64,000 bases of DNA from Cymodocea nodosa. Taxonomy: Eukaryota; Streptophyta; Magnoliopsida; Alismatales; Cymodoceaceae. The first letter of the stretch is position 1; every line of letters begins with the position of its first letter. The stretch is taken from assembly GCA_036874045.1 (NCBI GenBank), contig JAZBRI010000003.1, positions 18,329,501 to 18,393,500 of the forward strand, in the 5' to 3' direction. The position numbers and the translations under genes are program-made. Positions 1 to 10,642 of the stretch are shown piece after piece. Below the pieces are notes generated by a model. The model had not been told where the DNA came from. It worked only from the letters and a program-made list of their open reading frames with translations, and ran no database searches.

Positions 1-179
1 TAGATTTTTCAACCTATTTGATTTTAAACAATCTAAAAACTTTAAAACAACTTGAGCCTCAAATCAAGAAAGTTAAACGTATGTTCAGATATTAATTTCT
101 GTTTAAAAACAAAGAAGGTAGAATAAGCAATGATATTAAATAAGTTGGTATCAATTTTATATCAAAGATTATTAACAAA

Positions 180-191
180 GCTCTAATACCA
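180..191 (-). other. Primer binding site, iMet tRNA type (left copy)
   Basis: The minus strand reads TGGTATTAGAGC two bases after the LTR end. This is one base off TGGTATCAGAGC, the usual copia site complementary to the 3' end of initiator methionine tRNA. Confidence 0.8.
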
Positions 192-193
192 CT

Positions 194-1495
194 TGTAGGA
201 TCGTATGGCTACACAAGAGGGGGGTGAATTGTGTATTTTTAATATTTTCTAAAATATAATTGATACTTTAAAACTCAAAAAACTAGTCGAGACATTGTTT
301 TTATAAAATCATTTTTATTCAATGTTTCAACTACAATATACAATTCAATTCTCCTCAGAAATTGTAGATGCAATTATATCTCGATACCATGTATCATCTA
401 AACAATTTCATAACTACAAACAGAGAAAACTAATTTGCGGAATTTAAAACTTTTCTCCCTATTTGAGATCTTTCTTCTTCTTCTTTTTCTTCTTCAGCAA
501 TTCTTCAATGACAAATATCTTGTCTTTCTCTACTTCACCGAATTTGCTTTCTTCTGATACTTTAAATCTTCAGTGACATAAATAATACCTTTTTCTGCTT
601 CACTAAATTTTCTTCCACTTGAGAGATTTTCCCCAAAGAGGTGTTTTTGATCCCTGAAAAAGATTTTTCTTTTGGTGTGCAGGGATAATTTGATCCTTGA
701 AAAGATTTTTCTTTTTATGTGCAAGGATAGTTTGATCAACGAGAATTCTATGCCTTTTATACTATATCTTCATTTCATGCATATCCTTTACGTTTAACCA
801 CTATTAGTTTTCCACTTCTTCACGTCTTTTCTTTTCCCTTCATCGAAACACACACGTTCTGGCCCACGTTTACATTTCAAATTTTCTTTAATCATTAGTC
901 CTAGATCTCTGAAAAATTTCTTGCAAAATAAACTTTCTCGTCCAAAATCTTTCAAGCGTAATAAGAAGTCGTTACTTTAATGTTAACTAGACGAGTAACA
1001 CAAGTATATAAATATAACTTAATGTTTCTAACTTAACGAGTTCCTCATGTGTCATTTCACGTGACAAGTAATGTAGCTAACTCAACAAACCAACTTAACC
1101 TTTCTTTTGGATGGTTAAACGATAGCTCACCGAAAATAGTTTAAGTTTCGAATAGTTACAGTTGTTTGTTTCTGAAAAACTCTTTTTACCATAAAACTTG
1201 TGAGACACGTGTCAAGACCTGAAAACATGACTTAAGTTACCTTTCAGATAGTTACGACTGTAAGTCTTCGAAAAACTTTAACTCACTAATTCAGTAATAA
1301 ACAAATGTTTTTATAATAAGAATTTTACCACGTTGAAAAAATAACAACTTAAGTTTATAACGCTAACCTAACGTGTTGCCTTAATGTTCAATATAGCAAC
1401 TCAACGCGTTTAGATATGCTAACTTAACGAGTTAAACATGTGCACCTCACGTGATACAATACAACATTTGTAACTTATAATTTCACCACGTGTAC
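194..1495 (-). repeat. Partial LTR, SIRE-type family 1 (left copy)
   Basis: On the plus strand it begins TGTAGGATCGTATGGC and matches the solo LTR at 60483 to about the CACGTGT motif near 1490, after which similarity stops. On the element's own strand the 3' end is therefore intact and the 5' end is missing. It contains many short words such as AACTTAACGAGTT, CACGTGA and TCGAATAGTTA, which are discussed under findings. The exact right limit is uncertain by tens of bases. Confidence 0.75.
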
Positions 1496-1686
1496 AACAT
1501 TTGTAACATGTTTATCTTAGTCTCTTTAACTTGAGAAGTATCCTCATGTGAAACTTCTAATACATGTCACACCTCATAAGCAAATTTATATGCCAACACT
1601 TTACTGAACTGTTCATAACTCAATGCACAAAATAAAATATTTAAGCCCTTAGCATTCAGAGTTTCATTTTCTTTTTCAGTAATTGT

Positions 1687-1875
1687 CTAAGTATTATAAG
1701 GAGTAGTTAACGGAGTATATGGTTTAGAAATCATGAACCACAACTTATGATCTATACTTTGAAGAAAAACTGTCATCCTATATTTCCAATATTCAAAATG
1801 TATTCCATCAAATAAAGGAGGACGATTAAGATTTTGGCCTTCATATAAAGAAAAATTACCATTTCCAGTAGCCAT
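1687..1875 (-). pseudogene. Copia gag N-terminal fragment
   Basis: A minus-strand start codon lies about 200 bases after the LTR, where copia gag begins. The 62-residue translation contains PPLFDGIHFEYWKYRMTVF, typical of the start of plant copia gag (DUF4219/UBN2 type: a short lead, then F-x-G-x-x-F-x-x-W-K-x-x-M). Most of gag is absent. The stretch 1496-1686 on the left is not clearly LTR or gag and may be the deletion scar. Confidence 0.7.
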
Positions 1876-2059
1876 CTTACCTTAGATTTTTCAACCTATT
1901 TGATTTTAAACAGTCTAGAAACTTTAAAACAACTTGAGCCTTAAATCAAGAAAGTTTAACGTATGCTCAGATATTAATGTCTTTAAAAACAAGGAAGGCA
2001 GAATAAGCAATGATATTAAATAAGTTGGTATCAATTTTATATCAAAGATTATTAACAAA

Positions 2060-2071
2060 GCTCTGATACCA
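2060..2071 (-). other. Primer binding site, iMet tRNA type (right copy)
   Basis: The minus strand reads TGGTATCAGAGC, a perfect match to the usual plant copia primer site, two bases from the LTR end at 2074. It fixes the orientation of the element. Confidence 0.9.
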
Positions 2072-2073
2072 CT

Positions 2074-4029
2074 TGTAGGATCGTATGGCTACACAAGAAT
2101 TGTGTTTTTCAATATTTTCGAATATAATTGAAACTTTAAAACTCAAAACCAAGTCGAGACATTGTTTTCATAAAATCATTTTTATTCAAGGTTTCAATTA
2201 CAATATACAATTCAATTCTCCTTAGAAATTGTAGATGCAATTATATATCGATACCATATTTCATTTAAACAATTTCATAACTACAAACAAAGAAAACTAG
2301 TTTGCGGAATTTAAAACTTTTCTCCCTATTTGAGATCTTTTTTCTTCTTCTTCTCTTTCTTCTTCAGCAATTCTTCAATGACGAATATCTAGTCTTTCTC
2401 TACTTCACCGAATTTGCTTTCTTCTGATACTTTAAATCTTCATTGACATAAATCTGACATTTTCTGCTTCACTGAATTTTCTTCCATCTGATACTTCAAA
2501 TCTTTAGTGACATATATCTCACCTTTTTCTTCTTCACTGAATTTTCTTCCACCTTAGACTTCAAATCTTCAGTGACATAAATCTAACCTTTTCTGCTTCA
2601 CTGAATTTTCTTCCACTTGAGAGCTTTTCCCCGAAGAGGTGTTTTTGATCCCTGAAAAGATTTTTTGTTTGGTATGCAAGGATAACTGATCAACGAGAAT
2701 TCTATGCCTTTTATACTGTATCTTCATTTCATGCATATCCTCCACATTTAATCACTATCAATCTTCCACTTCTTCATGTCTTTTCTTTTTCCTTCATCGA
2801 AATACACACGTTCTGACCCACATTTACATTTCAAATTTTCTTTAATCATCAATCTTGGATCTCTGAAAAATTTCCTGCAAAATAAACTTTTTCGTCCAAA
2901 ATCTTTCATCAAGTGTAATAAGAAATCGTTACTTTAATGTTAACTAAACAAGTAAAACAAGTAGATATATAACTTAAGGTTTCTAACTTAACAAGTTCCT
3001 CATGTGCCAACTCACATGACAAGTACCATAGCTAACTCAACGAACTAAGTCTGTGGTGTTACGCTAACTCAACGAACCATCTCTATGGTATTACGATAAC
3101 TCAACGAACCATCTCCGTTATGTTACAAATAACTCAACGAACCAGTAATAAACAAATGTTTTTATAATAGGAATTTTACCACGTGCAAAAATAACAACTT
3201 AAGTTTTATAACGTTAACCTAACTTGTTACCTTAATGTTCAATATAGCAACTCAATGTGTTTAGTTATGTTAACTTAACGAGTTAAACATGTGCACCTCA
3301 CGTGATACAATATAATATTCGTAACTTTTAATTCACCACGTGTCTATTAGTCATTTTATAAAACTCGAACGGTTATCTACCCATGTGTATAAAAACTCGA
3401 GCAGTTATCTATCCATGCGTATAAAAACTCGAACAGTTATCTAACTCTTTGATTTTCATTACCGAACACACATGGAAAACACATGACAACTTAAAACATT
3501 AAAAACACACGTGCAGATAACTTAACTATACAAGTTTTTAACATAACTCTTTGACAAAAATGAAACATTAACTATCTGAAAGTTTACTTTTCCTATTTTT
3601 GCATAACACAAACACAACGAGTTCGTCTCTTCTTTTACTCACTAACTTAACGAGTTCTCACGTGACTTATTTTAACCTTTAAGCCTCTAACTTAACGTGT
3701 TCTCACGTGATCTCTATACAAATAACACTCTAACTTAACGAATTGTCTAAGCATACACTGTTCATGATACAGAAGATATAACTTTAAAATATATCATGTT
3801 TTTCAATAAAAACACACATTAACTTAACGTTTAGTTAAATGAAAAATTAATGCAATGCAACAACTAGTTATTAACTTAGTATAATTTCTGATCCAATATA
3901 GACAAGTATTATATCAGTAAGTTTTTTCTGTATTAATTGATGTTTTCAATTTCTTTTCACATGCAATAGTAATTGAGCAAATATGATTACTTTCATTCAG
4001 CACACATCATCAAAACAAAATACTCAACA
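2074..4029 (-). repeat. LTR, SIRE-type family 1 (right copy), expanded and mosaic
   Basis: It starts TGTAGGATCG and ends CTCAACA on the plus strand, like the solo LTR at 60483-62065, but is 1956 bases against 1583. The extra length has three sources: tandem copies of a CTTCACTGAATTTTCTTCC unit at about 2465-2620, repeats of AACTCAACGAACCATCTC at about 3030-3145, and a block at about 3355-3600. The last block matches the LTR of a different SIRE-type family at 33290-33480, in the same element orientation. Confidence 0.85.
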
Positions 4030-4870
4030 CTTATGTATACGTCATTATAGAGATTTTAACTGGAAAATACTTAGAAAATATGTACTCTTTATTAAAGGAA
4101 AGTTATTAACATACTGTTAGAAAAATTAAGTCTTGCAGTTGCCTCTTATTCAATTTATTGTATTGTTTTATTATTTGTCTACAATTGCTTGAGTAATTAA
4201 GTCCGTTGGGGGATCTTAAACGCTAGTCACTTGAACCAACTAGTTTTGGATGTGCTGACTGAAAACTCATTTTACTAGTAATTCAGATTCTATTTAATAT
4301 ATAAAAAAAAAAATTAATTACCTGTTCTCACTTATCATTGAGTAACTGATTATCTTTCTCCTAAGTAAGGGATTGTGATGACGTAAAAAGATGATATTGT
4401 GGGAGGTAATACATAAAATATATATATATAAATAAATAAATAAAAGGGGCAATGTACTCAAGCTTAATTTATTTTACAGGTGTTATAGTAATTCTGCCAT
4501 AATCTGTGCATATAATCTTTGTTATTTTTCTTTATCATTATCTATTCTTTACACATAAAGTAATGCATTTATTTTCTTAAGTTCATGTACTCATTATTGA
4601 ATTCTTTTAAGTTACCTAAAGGTATATCTTTATGAATTTTCTTTTGTAAACTGAATAAAATAAAAGCTAGAAAGTCTAAATTGTTAAATCTACTACTTAT
4701 TTCTGTATTTAAATTTTTTTTTTAAAAAAAAAAGAGACACACAAATCTATTTAAGGCTTAGCAACCAACTTAAGTTAGCTAATCTTGAACTTTAATGACA
4801 AATCTATTAGGGCTTGGCAACCTAATATTAAGTACGCCATAGATTCTCTAGGCTGCATTTATGTAGGGGG
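4030..4870. other. AT-rich spacer without recognised feature
   Basis: No coding similarity or clear repeat is seen. It holds short A and T runs and a TATATATAAATAAATAAATAA stretch near 4420. It may be flanking DNA or deeply decayed element sequence. Confidence 0.5.
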
Positions 4871-4871
4871 A

Positions 4872-5260
4872 GCAATTTATCATATAAGAATTCAACCATT
4901 ATGAACTATTATATGCTTTAATGAAAGAATCTACATAATCTCAGGAAATTAACATTAATTAAGTACATTTCTGAGCTATCGGTGAATTACAGGCTTTTTA
5001 CTTCTTAAGTATCTGAATTTTCTGTTATTTCGGAAAGTTATATTTCTTGTATCAGATAGTTATGTTTTAAACGACTAAAGAATATTTTATTATTTCCTAG
5101 AGTACACATGTCGAAACCTTAATGCATGACTTAAGTGAATATTCGGTAAGTTATCTAGTAACTATCTAAAATGCATCTGAGCATCGGATAGTTAGGTTTG
5201 TAAGTATCCAAAAATATCTGAACTCAATAAGTTATAACTATGCACGTGTTGAATTTAATT
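4872..5260 (+). repeat. Athila-type LTR (U3) fragment ahead of the env-like ORF
   Basis: From TATCATATAAGAATT onward this follows the U3 part of the Athila-type LTRs at 18191, 56501 and 63204 in the same order: TATATGCTTTAATGAAAGAA, TTAGTACATTTCTGA-like, TAAGTATCTGAATTTTCTG, ATTTTATTATTTCCT, GCATCTGAGCATCGGATAG. It is closest to the copy at 63204. It sits about 500 bases ahead of an ORF belonging to a copia element, so it is either a captured promoter-like block or a leftover of another insertion. Confidence 0.65.
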
Positions 5261-5699
5261 GCTTTATTATATTTTATACTTTTAAGAAACTCGAATAGTT
5301 ATGCTTAAGTCTTCTACTTTTACGCATATCCATCAAAGAAACTTGAATAGTTAACTTAATATTATTATATTTTATGAAAGACTTAAAATATGACAATAAC
5401 TATTCTAATTTGTCGTATAGTTATGTGCTTTACTGCTTATAAAAATCAAATAGTTATCATAAGTCTTCGAGTTTTCTCATTTTTACTTAGCTAGTAGTTA
5501 TTTTCTTTACACGAACAGTTACGCTAAGTTTTCTACTTTTGTTGATTGTAAAACTCATACAGTTATTGTAAGCATTCGAGTTACTTATTAGTAACGGATT
5601 TTATATTTATGATTTCAATGATTGAATCTGTTTATCCATTTATAAACTCAAAGAGTTATAAATGTTTTACTGATAACCTTTCATGTTTCTACCTTGATA

Positions 5700-5707
5700 A
5701 AACCCTA
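5700..5707 (+). promoter_or_regulatory. Telo-box upstream of env-like ORF
   Basis: AAACCCTA lies about 60 bases before the first start codon of the env-like ORF. Telo-boxes are known plant promoter or leader motifs. The same motif, reversed, lies ahead of the env-like ORFs at 10576 and 48859, so the position is shared. Function is inferred only from placement. Confidence 0.4.
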
Positions 5708-5764
5708 GCTTCACAATCTTTACTTCCATTAAGTTCTATAGTGAACAGTGAAGATTAATCAACA

Positions 5765-8375
5765 ATGTCAAGACGTGGACGAGGACGTGGTAGAATGACA
5801 AAGGTGCAAAAAAGAGAGATGAAACTTCAGAAGATAGAAAATGAGATCAACGACATTTACTCAAGGTATACTTTTTCTAATGAAGTACTACATGAAATTC
5901 AAAAAGCTGTTCAAGACGAGAAAAATTTTTGTTGGAAATTTATTAGAAACTATGCTGAGACACAGTTTAGACTAAAACAGACCGAACTTTCTGCATTACA
6001 AATGTAGAAACAAACTTTACAACCTAACCCTGAGGTTGTTACAAGTTCTGGACAAGTACTTGAAAAATTGATACAGTCTATTACTTATTATGGAAAGAAA
6101 TGGGGACCAATGATAGAAAATGCCAACAAGGAATTAGAATCTTTGTATTCCCAACATTATTTTCCCTCAATTCTTTTAGACGACATTCAACATTTTATTG
6201 ATGAACAGAAAACTGCCATTTGGAAAATGGGCCTTCAAAGTGAAGGACAAAAAGTTTATCAACTAAAAATGGCAGAGGTTGAGAGCTTAAAACTCTATAT
6301 TCCATTATTGCAACCTAGGCATCATGGTGAATGACCATCAAGACCACAAGTGCCTTTAACAGGAGAAATTAAGAAAACTTTAGAACCTCCTGAACAACCA
6401 GAAATACTACAGACATATAGTCAGAAAAAGAAGAAGACATTAGAATATTTTGGGTTAACAACAGGTGCACAAGGCATATTGCAGCAAAGAGAAGAATCCT
6501 TGAAAAATGGAAAACTATGTTCTATTGCACAAGCTTGACAGGATTTTGTTTCAGGAATCCTAACAGATGTGACAAATATCAGATTATAAGCATACACTCT
6601 AAGGTATTATATCACCTTAGTGCATAATGTTTCTTTTAATACAATAGACAATTTTTCACATTATGCTGCAAGCCAACATTCTTTTCCTACGGAAAGAGAA
6701 CATGTAGGAAATTTTGATGATACATATACAGATGATATCAATTTTGATGATATTTTTGATGACATAGACATTGAATCTATGAATTTTGAAGATATTTCAT
6801 CTAAAGAGGAATGTATAGATATTCTTTCTCTTATTGTATCTCGGATAGAGACTTTCGATTTTTGGTATAGTTGCTTATACTACACTTTATACATGTGGTT
6901 ATGTCTATTATAGTATATAGTATATTTGTTGATAAATGTATATAATCAACAAACTACACAGTATAAATAAAATATAACACTACCAATGTCTCAAATATAG
7001 AAATTTTAGAAATACAAAATGACTCTATTACACAGATAGATATAGAACATTCTTTCATATAGAGACAGTTGTTGTATAGATCAATCATAGAAATAAATGT
7101 TGCTGATAGACAAATTAATACAAAGACTATTAATACTGATATGTTTCAAGAAGATCAAACAAAGGAAATTCAGCAGATTATTGATACAACAATAACAGAT
7201 ATTTCTGACATTTATACTAGCTTTGATAGAAATTCCACTAGTTTTGAAAGATCTGAAAATATAGATGCTGCTAATAATATTGAAATAAGTCCTAGATCAG
7301 AACATCATGATAGGAAAATACCTAATCTTGAACAGAATTTAGACGAAAATACATTGTTATGGTTTAGAAATAGTTCCTGTTATGAAAAATTTCAAACATA
7401 TAAAACTTTTACAGTTTTATATTCAAGACCAATTAAGTTTGAAGGGATGGCACATATACGAGAAATGTTTGAATTTCAAGGCTTGTTGACTCTACTTCCA
7501 CAATAGCTAGGCCATCTTGTTATACCAGAACTTATAAGTTGTTTTTACTTAAACTTAACAGTGGAAGAAGGTATTCTTGTTTCCAATATACAAGACTACA
7601 ATATATATTTAACTCCAGAATTACTTTATCAAGTACTTGGTCTGAAAAATGGAGTTAAATTATCAAAAAGAAAACAGGTTTATCAGTTGGGATAGGACAT
7701 TAAAAGTTTAGCTAAAGATCCGACTGCCAACAATCCAATGAGATTACTAAATGATTTAAATGGCCAAGCACATTTTATTGCAAAAATACTACATGCTTCA
7801 CTCTTTCAAAGGTTTGGTCATGGTGTAGAAGTTGGCAGATGCTGTCTTTATGCTACATATGCATTAATTAACCATATACAGGTGAACTGGTATGATATTT
7901 TTGTTTCTCATATCTTAAACTTGCAAAGTAAATTATTTTATGGTGACACACTTTTGAGAATTGTGGCAAGTCAAACAGATATTACACCTTGGCCACAGAA
8001 AAGATTAAAGTTAAGATCTTTCTCTACAAAAGAACTACAAAAATACCAGGAAGCAAATACACCTATAATTCTACAACAACAACAACAATAGGATCAGCAA
8101 ACTCAGTCACAACAGCAACAACAACAGTCGACACAGTTTTCAAAATAACAGCAACATATAGATATACATATAGGTATACATACTGATACAAATACAGGTA
8201 CACATATAGATTTACATACAGACAAATACTGAATTTTTACAGCAACCATCACAAGTTTCACAAATTGATTTAGATCAAGCAATAATTGATCAGATAAACA
8301 GAGTAAGTATAGAAATTGCAAGGCAAATTTCAGATACTCTGATCAATATTTTTCGAAGACAAAGAGGCTTGTGAT
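5765..8375 (+). pseudogene. Env-like extra ORF of SIRE-type family 2 (broken)
   Basis: The region begins with a basic MSRRGRGRGRM stretch. It is followed by two diverged copies of a roughly 60-residue helical unit (5840-6000 and 6110-6290), both with YS-x-x-F/Y, an IQ dipeptide, a W and a closing Q-x-x-L/LK-x-x-E. An acidic, asparagine-rich middle comes next (6620-7330). The C-terminal domain (about 7330-8090) includes GQAHFIAKILHASLFQRFGH, an ATYALINHIQ stretch and LFYGD. This domain resembles the env-like / 'putative plant transposon protein' ORFs of Athila/Calypso elements and matches 11960-12870 here. After it come a glutamine run and a T/H/Y/I low-complexity tail. There are roughly six to ten breaks. 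Whether the family ever made an envelope is unknown; no convincing membrane segment was seen. Confidence 0.65.
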
Positions 8376-8685
8376 TATACAAATTATGTATTGCATGATT
8401 TATTTATTGTAATTTGTTATCAAAAATTACTTACGTAAAGCAATCACATTATGTAAACTGTTTATTGCATTTAATGATCATATACTTGTTTTTGACAATT
8501 TATGTTTAAAACAGTTTTATTTAAATAGTTTATTCTTATCCATGAAAATTATGCATGTTTAAAAATGTCTTTTTGAACAATATATACTTAGCAAGTTTTT
8601 TCTTCCTTACATTTTATTTACTTTTTTATAATGCTAAAAAAGGGGAGAAGATAGATTATTTGACTTATTAGGTTTTGACATCATC

Positions 8686-8698
8686 AAAAAGGGGGAGA
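8686..8698 (+). other. Polypurine tract, SIRE-type family 2
   Basis: AAAAAGGGGGAGA lies directly before the LTR start TGTTAGGAATTTTG at 8700, the usual second-strand primer position. Its mirror lies at 33687-33700 in the inverted copy. Confidence 0.85.
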
Positions 8699-8699
8699 T

Positions 8700-9504
8700 T
8701 GTTAGGAATTTTGTTTTGATGATAAATGCTTGATTAAAGTTTTTAAATAAGTCTAAATAATATTTTCTAAGTATAATAGTCACGTAATTAAATGTTGACA
8801 AGTTATCAAAAAGTTTCATTTAAATTTCAGATAGTTAACTTTCGAATAGTTAGATTTTCGAATAGTTAAAGTTTTTGGATAGTTAGAATTTTAGACAGTT
8901 AAACTTTTGGATAGTTAACGTTTCGATTTAGTCAAAGAGTTATGTTAAAAACTCGTATAGTTAAGTTATCTGTACGTGTGTTTTTAATGTTTTAAGTTAT
9001 CACATGTTTTCCATTTGCGTTAGGTAATGAAAATCGAAGAGTTAGATAACTGTTCAAGTTTTTATATGCATGGATAGATAACTATTCGAGTTTTATATAA
9101 TAACTAACGAACAGATAAGTTTTCTATGTTCAATCACGTGTTTTGCAGGTGCAAAAACTCGAAGAGTTATAGATAAGTGTTTGAGTTTTTACAAGACTTA
9201 AAGGATAAGTGCTCGACTAAAATGAAGACTTAGAAGATATTCTACGAAACTCTAGAAAGATAAAGTTTCGGTGAATCTATGAGTGGAGATCATGGAAATT
9301 CAAAATGATAGTGGAGAAAGTGGAAATTTCAAAAGTAATAGTGGAGAAAGTGGAAATTCAAAAAGATAGTGGAAATCGTGGATAATTTGAATTTGAAAAT
9401 AGTATGTAAATTATGGATTATGGATTAAGTAGATAAATATGCTGAACGTGAAGTCATAGTTCGACTACTAATAGAGAGTACAAGCTACATTACAAGGTGG
9501 ATCC
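8700..9504 (+). repeat. 3' LTR of SIRE-type family 2, left part
   Basis: It begins TGTTAGGAATTTTGTTTTGA and matches the reverse complement of 32900-33686. It is rich in GGATAGTTA, TCGAATAGTTA and CGAAGAGTTA words. It is cut at 9504 by the Athila-type element; the last five bases, GATCC, are the target site. The right part continues at 20390. Confidence 0.85.
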
Positions 9505-10495
9505 TATTTAGAATGAAAAAGTGCATATTATTAACGGCTAAATGAGGGTTAATTGCATAATATTTAGCTTATCATATGAGAATTAAGTCATTATGTTATA
9601 ATTACATTGTTATATGCTTTAATTAAAGAATCTGTTTAATTTTGGGAAATTAATGTTAATTTAGTACATTTCTAAACTATTGGTAAGTTGTAGGCTGTGA
9701 AATTCTTAAGTATTCGAATTTTCTGATATTTTGGACAATTATGTTTAACATATAGAACATATTTTGGATAGTTATGTGTAACAGACTGAACATGTCGGAT
9801 AGTTATGTTTAAATTATTGAACAGTTATGTTTTGAAAGAATATTTTATTATTTCCTAAAGTACACATGTCGAAACCATAATGCATGACTTAAGTGAACTT
9901 TCGATGAGTTATCTCTAACTATCCGAAATTGCAGTTGGGCATCGGACAGTTATATGTGTAACCCTCCGAAATCTCTTTTTATTTATAAAATAGCTAAGGG
10001 CACGTGTCATGTTTTGGTAAAGTGACTTAAGTGGACTTTCGATGAGTTAGCTGTAACTATTCGAAATGCATCTGAGCATCAGATAGTTAGATCTGTAACT
10101 CTCCAAAATGTTATTTTATGATTAAACTACTACTGACACATGTCGAGATCTGGTAGATTTACTTAAGTTATATATCAGTGAGTTATTTGTAACTATCTAA
10201 AATGCATCTGAGCATCGGATAGTTAAGTTTATAAGTATCTGAAATGCACCTGAGCATTGGATAGTTAAATTTATGCATGTGTTTTATAGTCAAATCAACG
10301 AAGAAAGTCCGTTGAGTTATCTGTAACTCCACTGACTATTTATTTTCTAATATGCCACTGTAGTGGTTGCAGAAACAAGACAGTTGGAAGAAAAACCACG
10401 ATTGCATGTATTGTGCAGGGAGAAGAAATCATCGTCGTTGATATGAATGAAGGAAATCCAACCGATCATTCAAGCAGAAGCAGTTACTACTGAAG
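9505..10495 (+). repeat. 5' LTR of Athila-type copy 1, shortened
   Basis: It aligns with the first about 985 bases of the 3' LTR (18191 onward), up to GCAGTTACTACTGAAGA. It then joins directly to sequence that in the other copy (48781) precedes the env-like ORF. The LTR's last 1.2 kb, the primer site and any pol region are missing here. The first two bases read TA where other copies have TG. Confidence 0.8.
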
Positions 10496-10642
10496 ACCAC
10501 AGATAAAATAGTAATAGTTGGTTCGGAAAATGACCCGATTACCTGCCTAAACTTAGGGCTTATTTAACTAAAACCTAGGGTTTTGGGGGCATTATCCGGC
10601 AAATCATTTAGAATCTAGAATAATAGAAATCAGAGTGATTTT

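Larger units (their letters stand above)
1..4029 (-). mobile_element. SIRE-type copia family 1, tandem 5' ends (fossil)
   Basis: Two copies of the same 5' end lie head to tail on the minus strand. Each has an LTR ending in CCTACA, then a primer binding site and a leader. Positions 1-193 repeat 1886-2073 almost base for base. The right copy keeps an LTR, leader and short gag start. The left copy keeps part of its LTR and a leader running off the window. No protease, integrase or reverse transcriptase is present. The layout fits a tandem LTR-internal-LTR array collapsed by deletion, or one copy falling beside another. The same LTR family recurs as a solo LTR at 60483-62065. The element is clearly broken. 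SIRE/Maximus placement rests on the long LTR and iMet-type priming and is an inference. Confidence 0.75.

Noticed and set aside
2060-2071. A tRNA gene matching the initiator tRNA 3' end
   Set aside because: Only 12 bases match, directly beside an LTR; it is a primer binding site.
3030-3145. CRISPR-like regularly spaced repeats
   Set aside because: The AACTCAACGAACC units are degenerate, irregularly spaced, inside an LTR and in a plant genome.
5765-8375. Calling the env-like ORF a true viral envelope
   Set aside because: No signal peptide, transmembrane segment or fusion-like region could be seen; only the position and family resemblance support the name.
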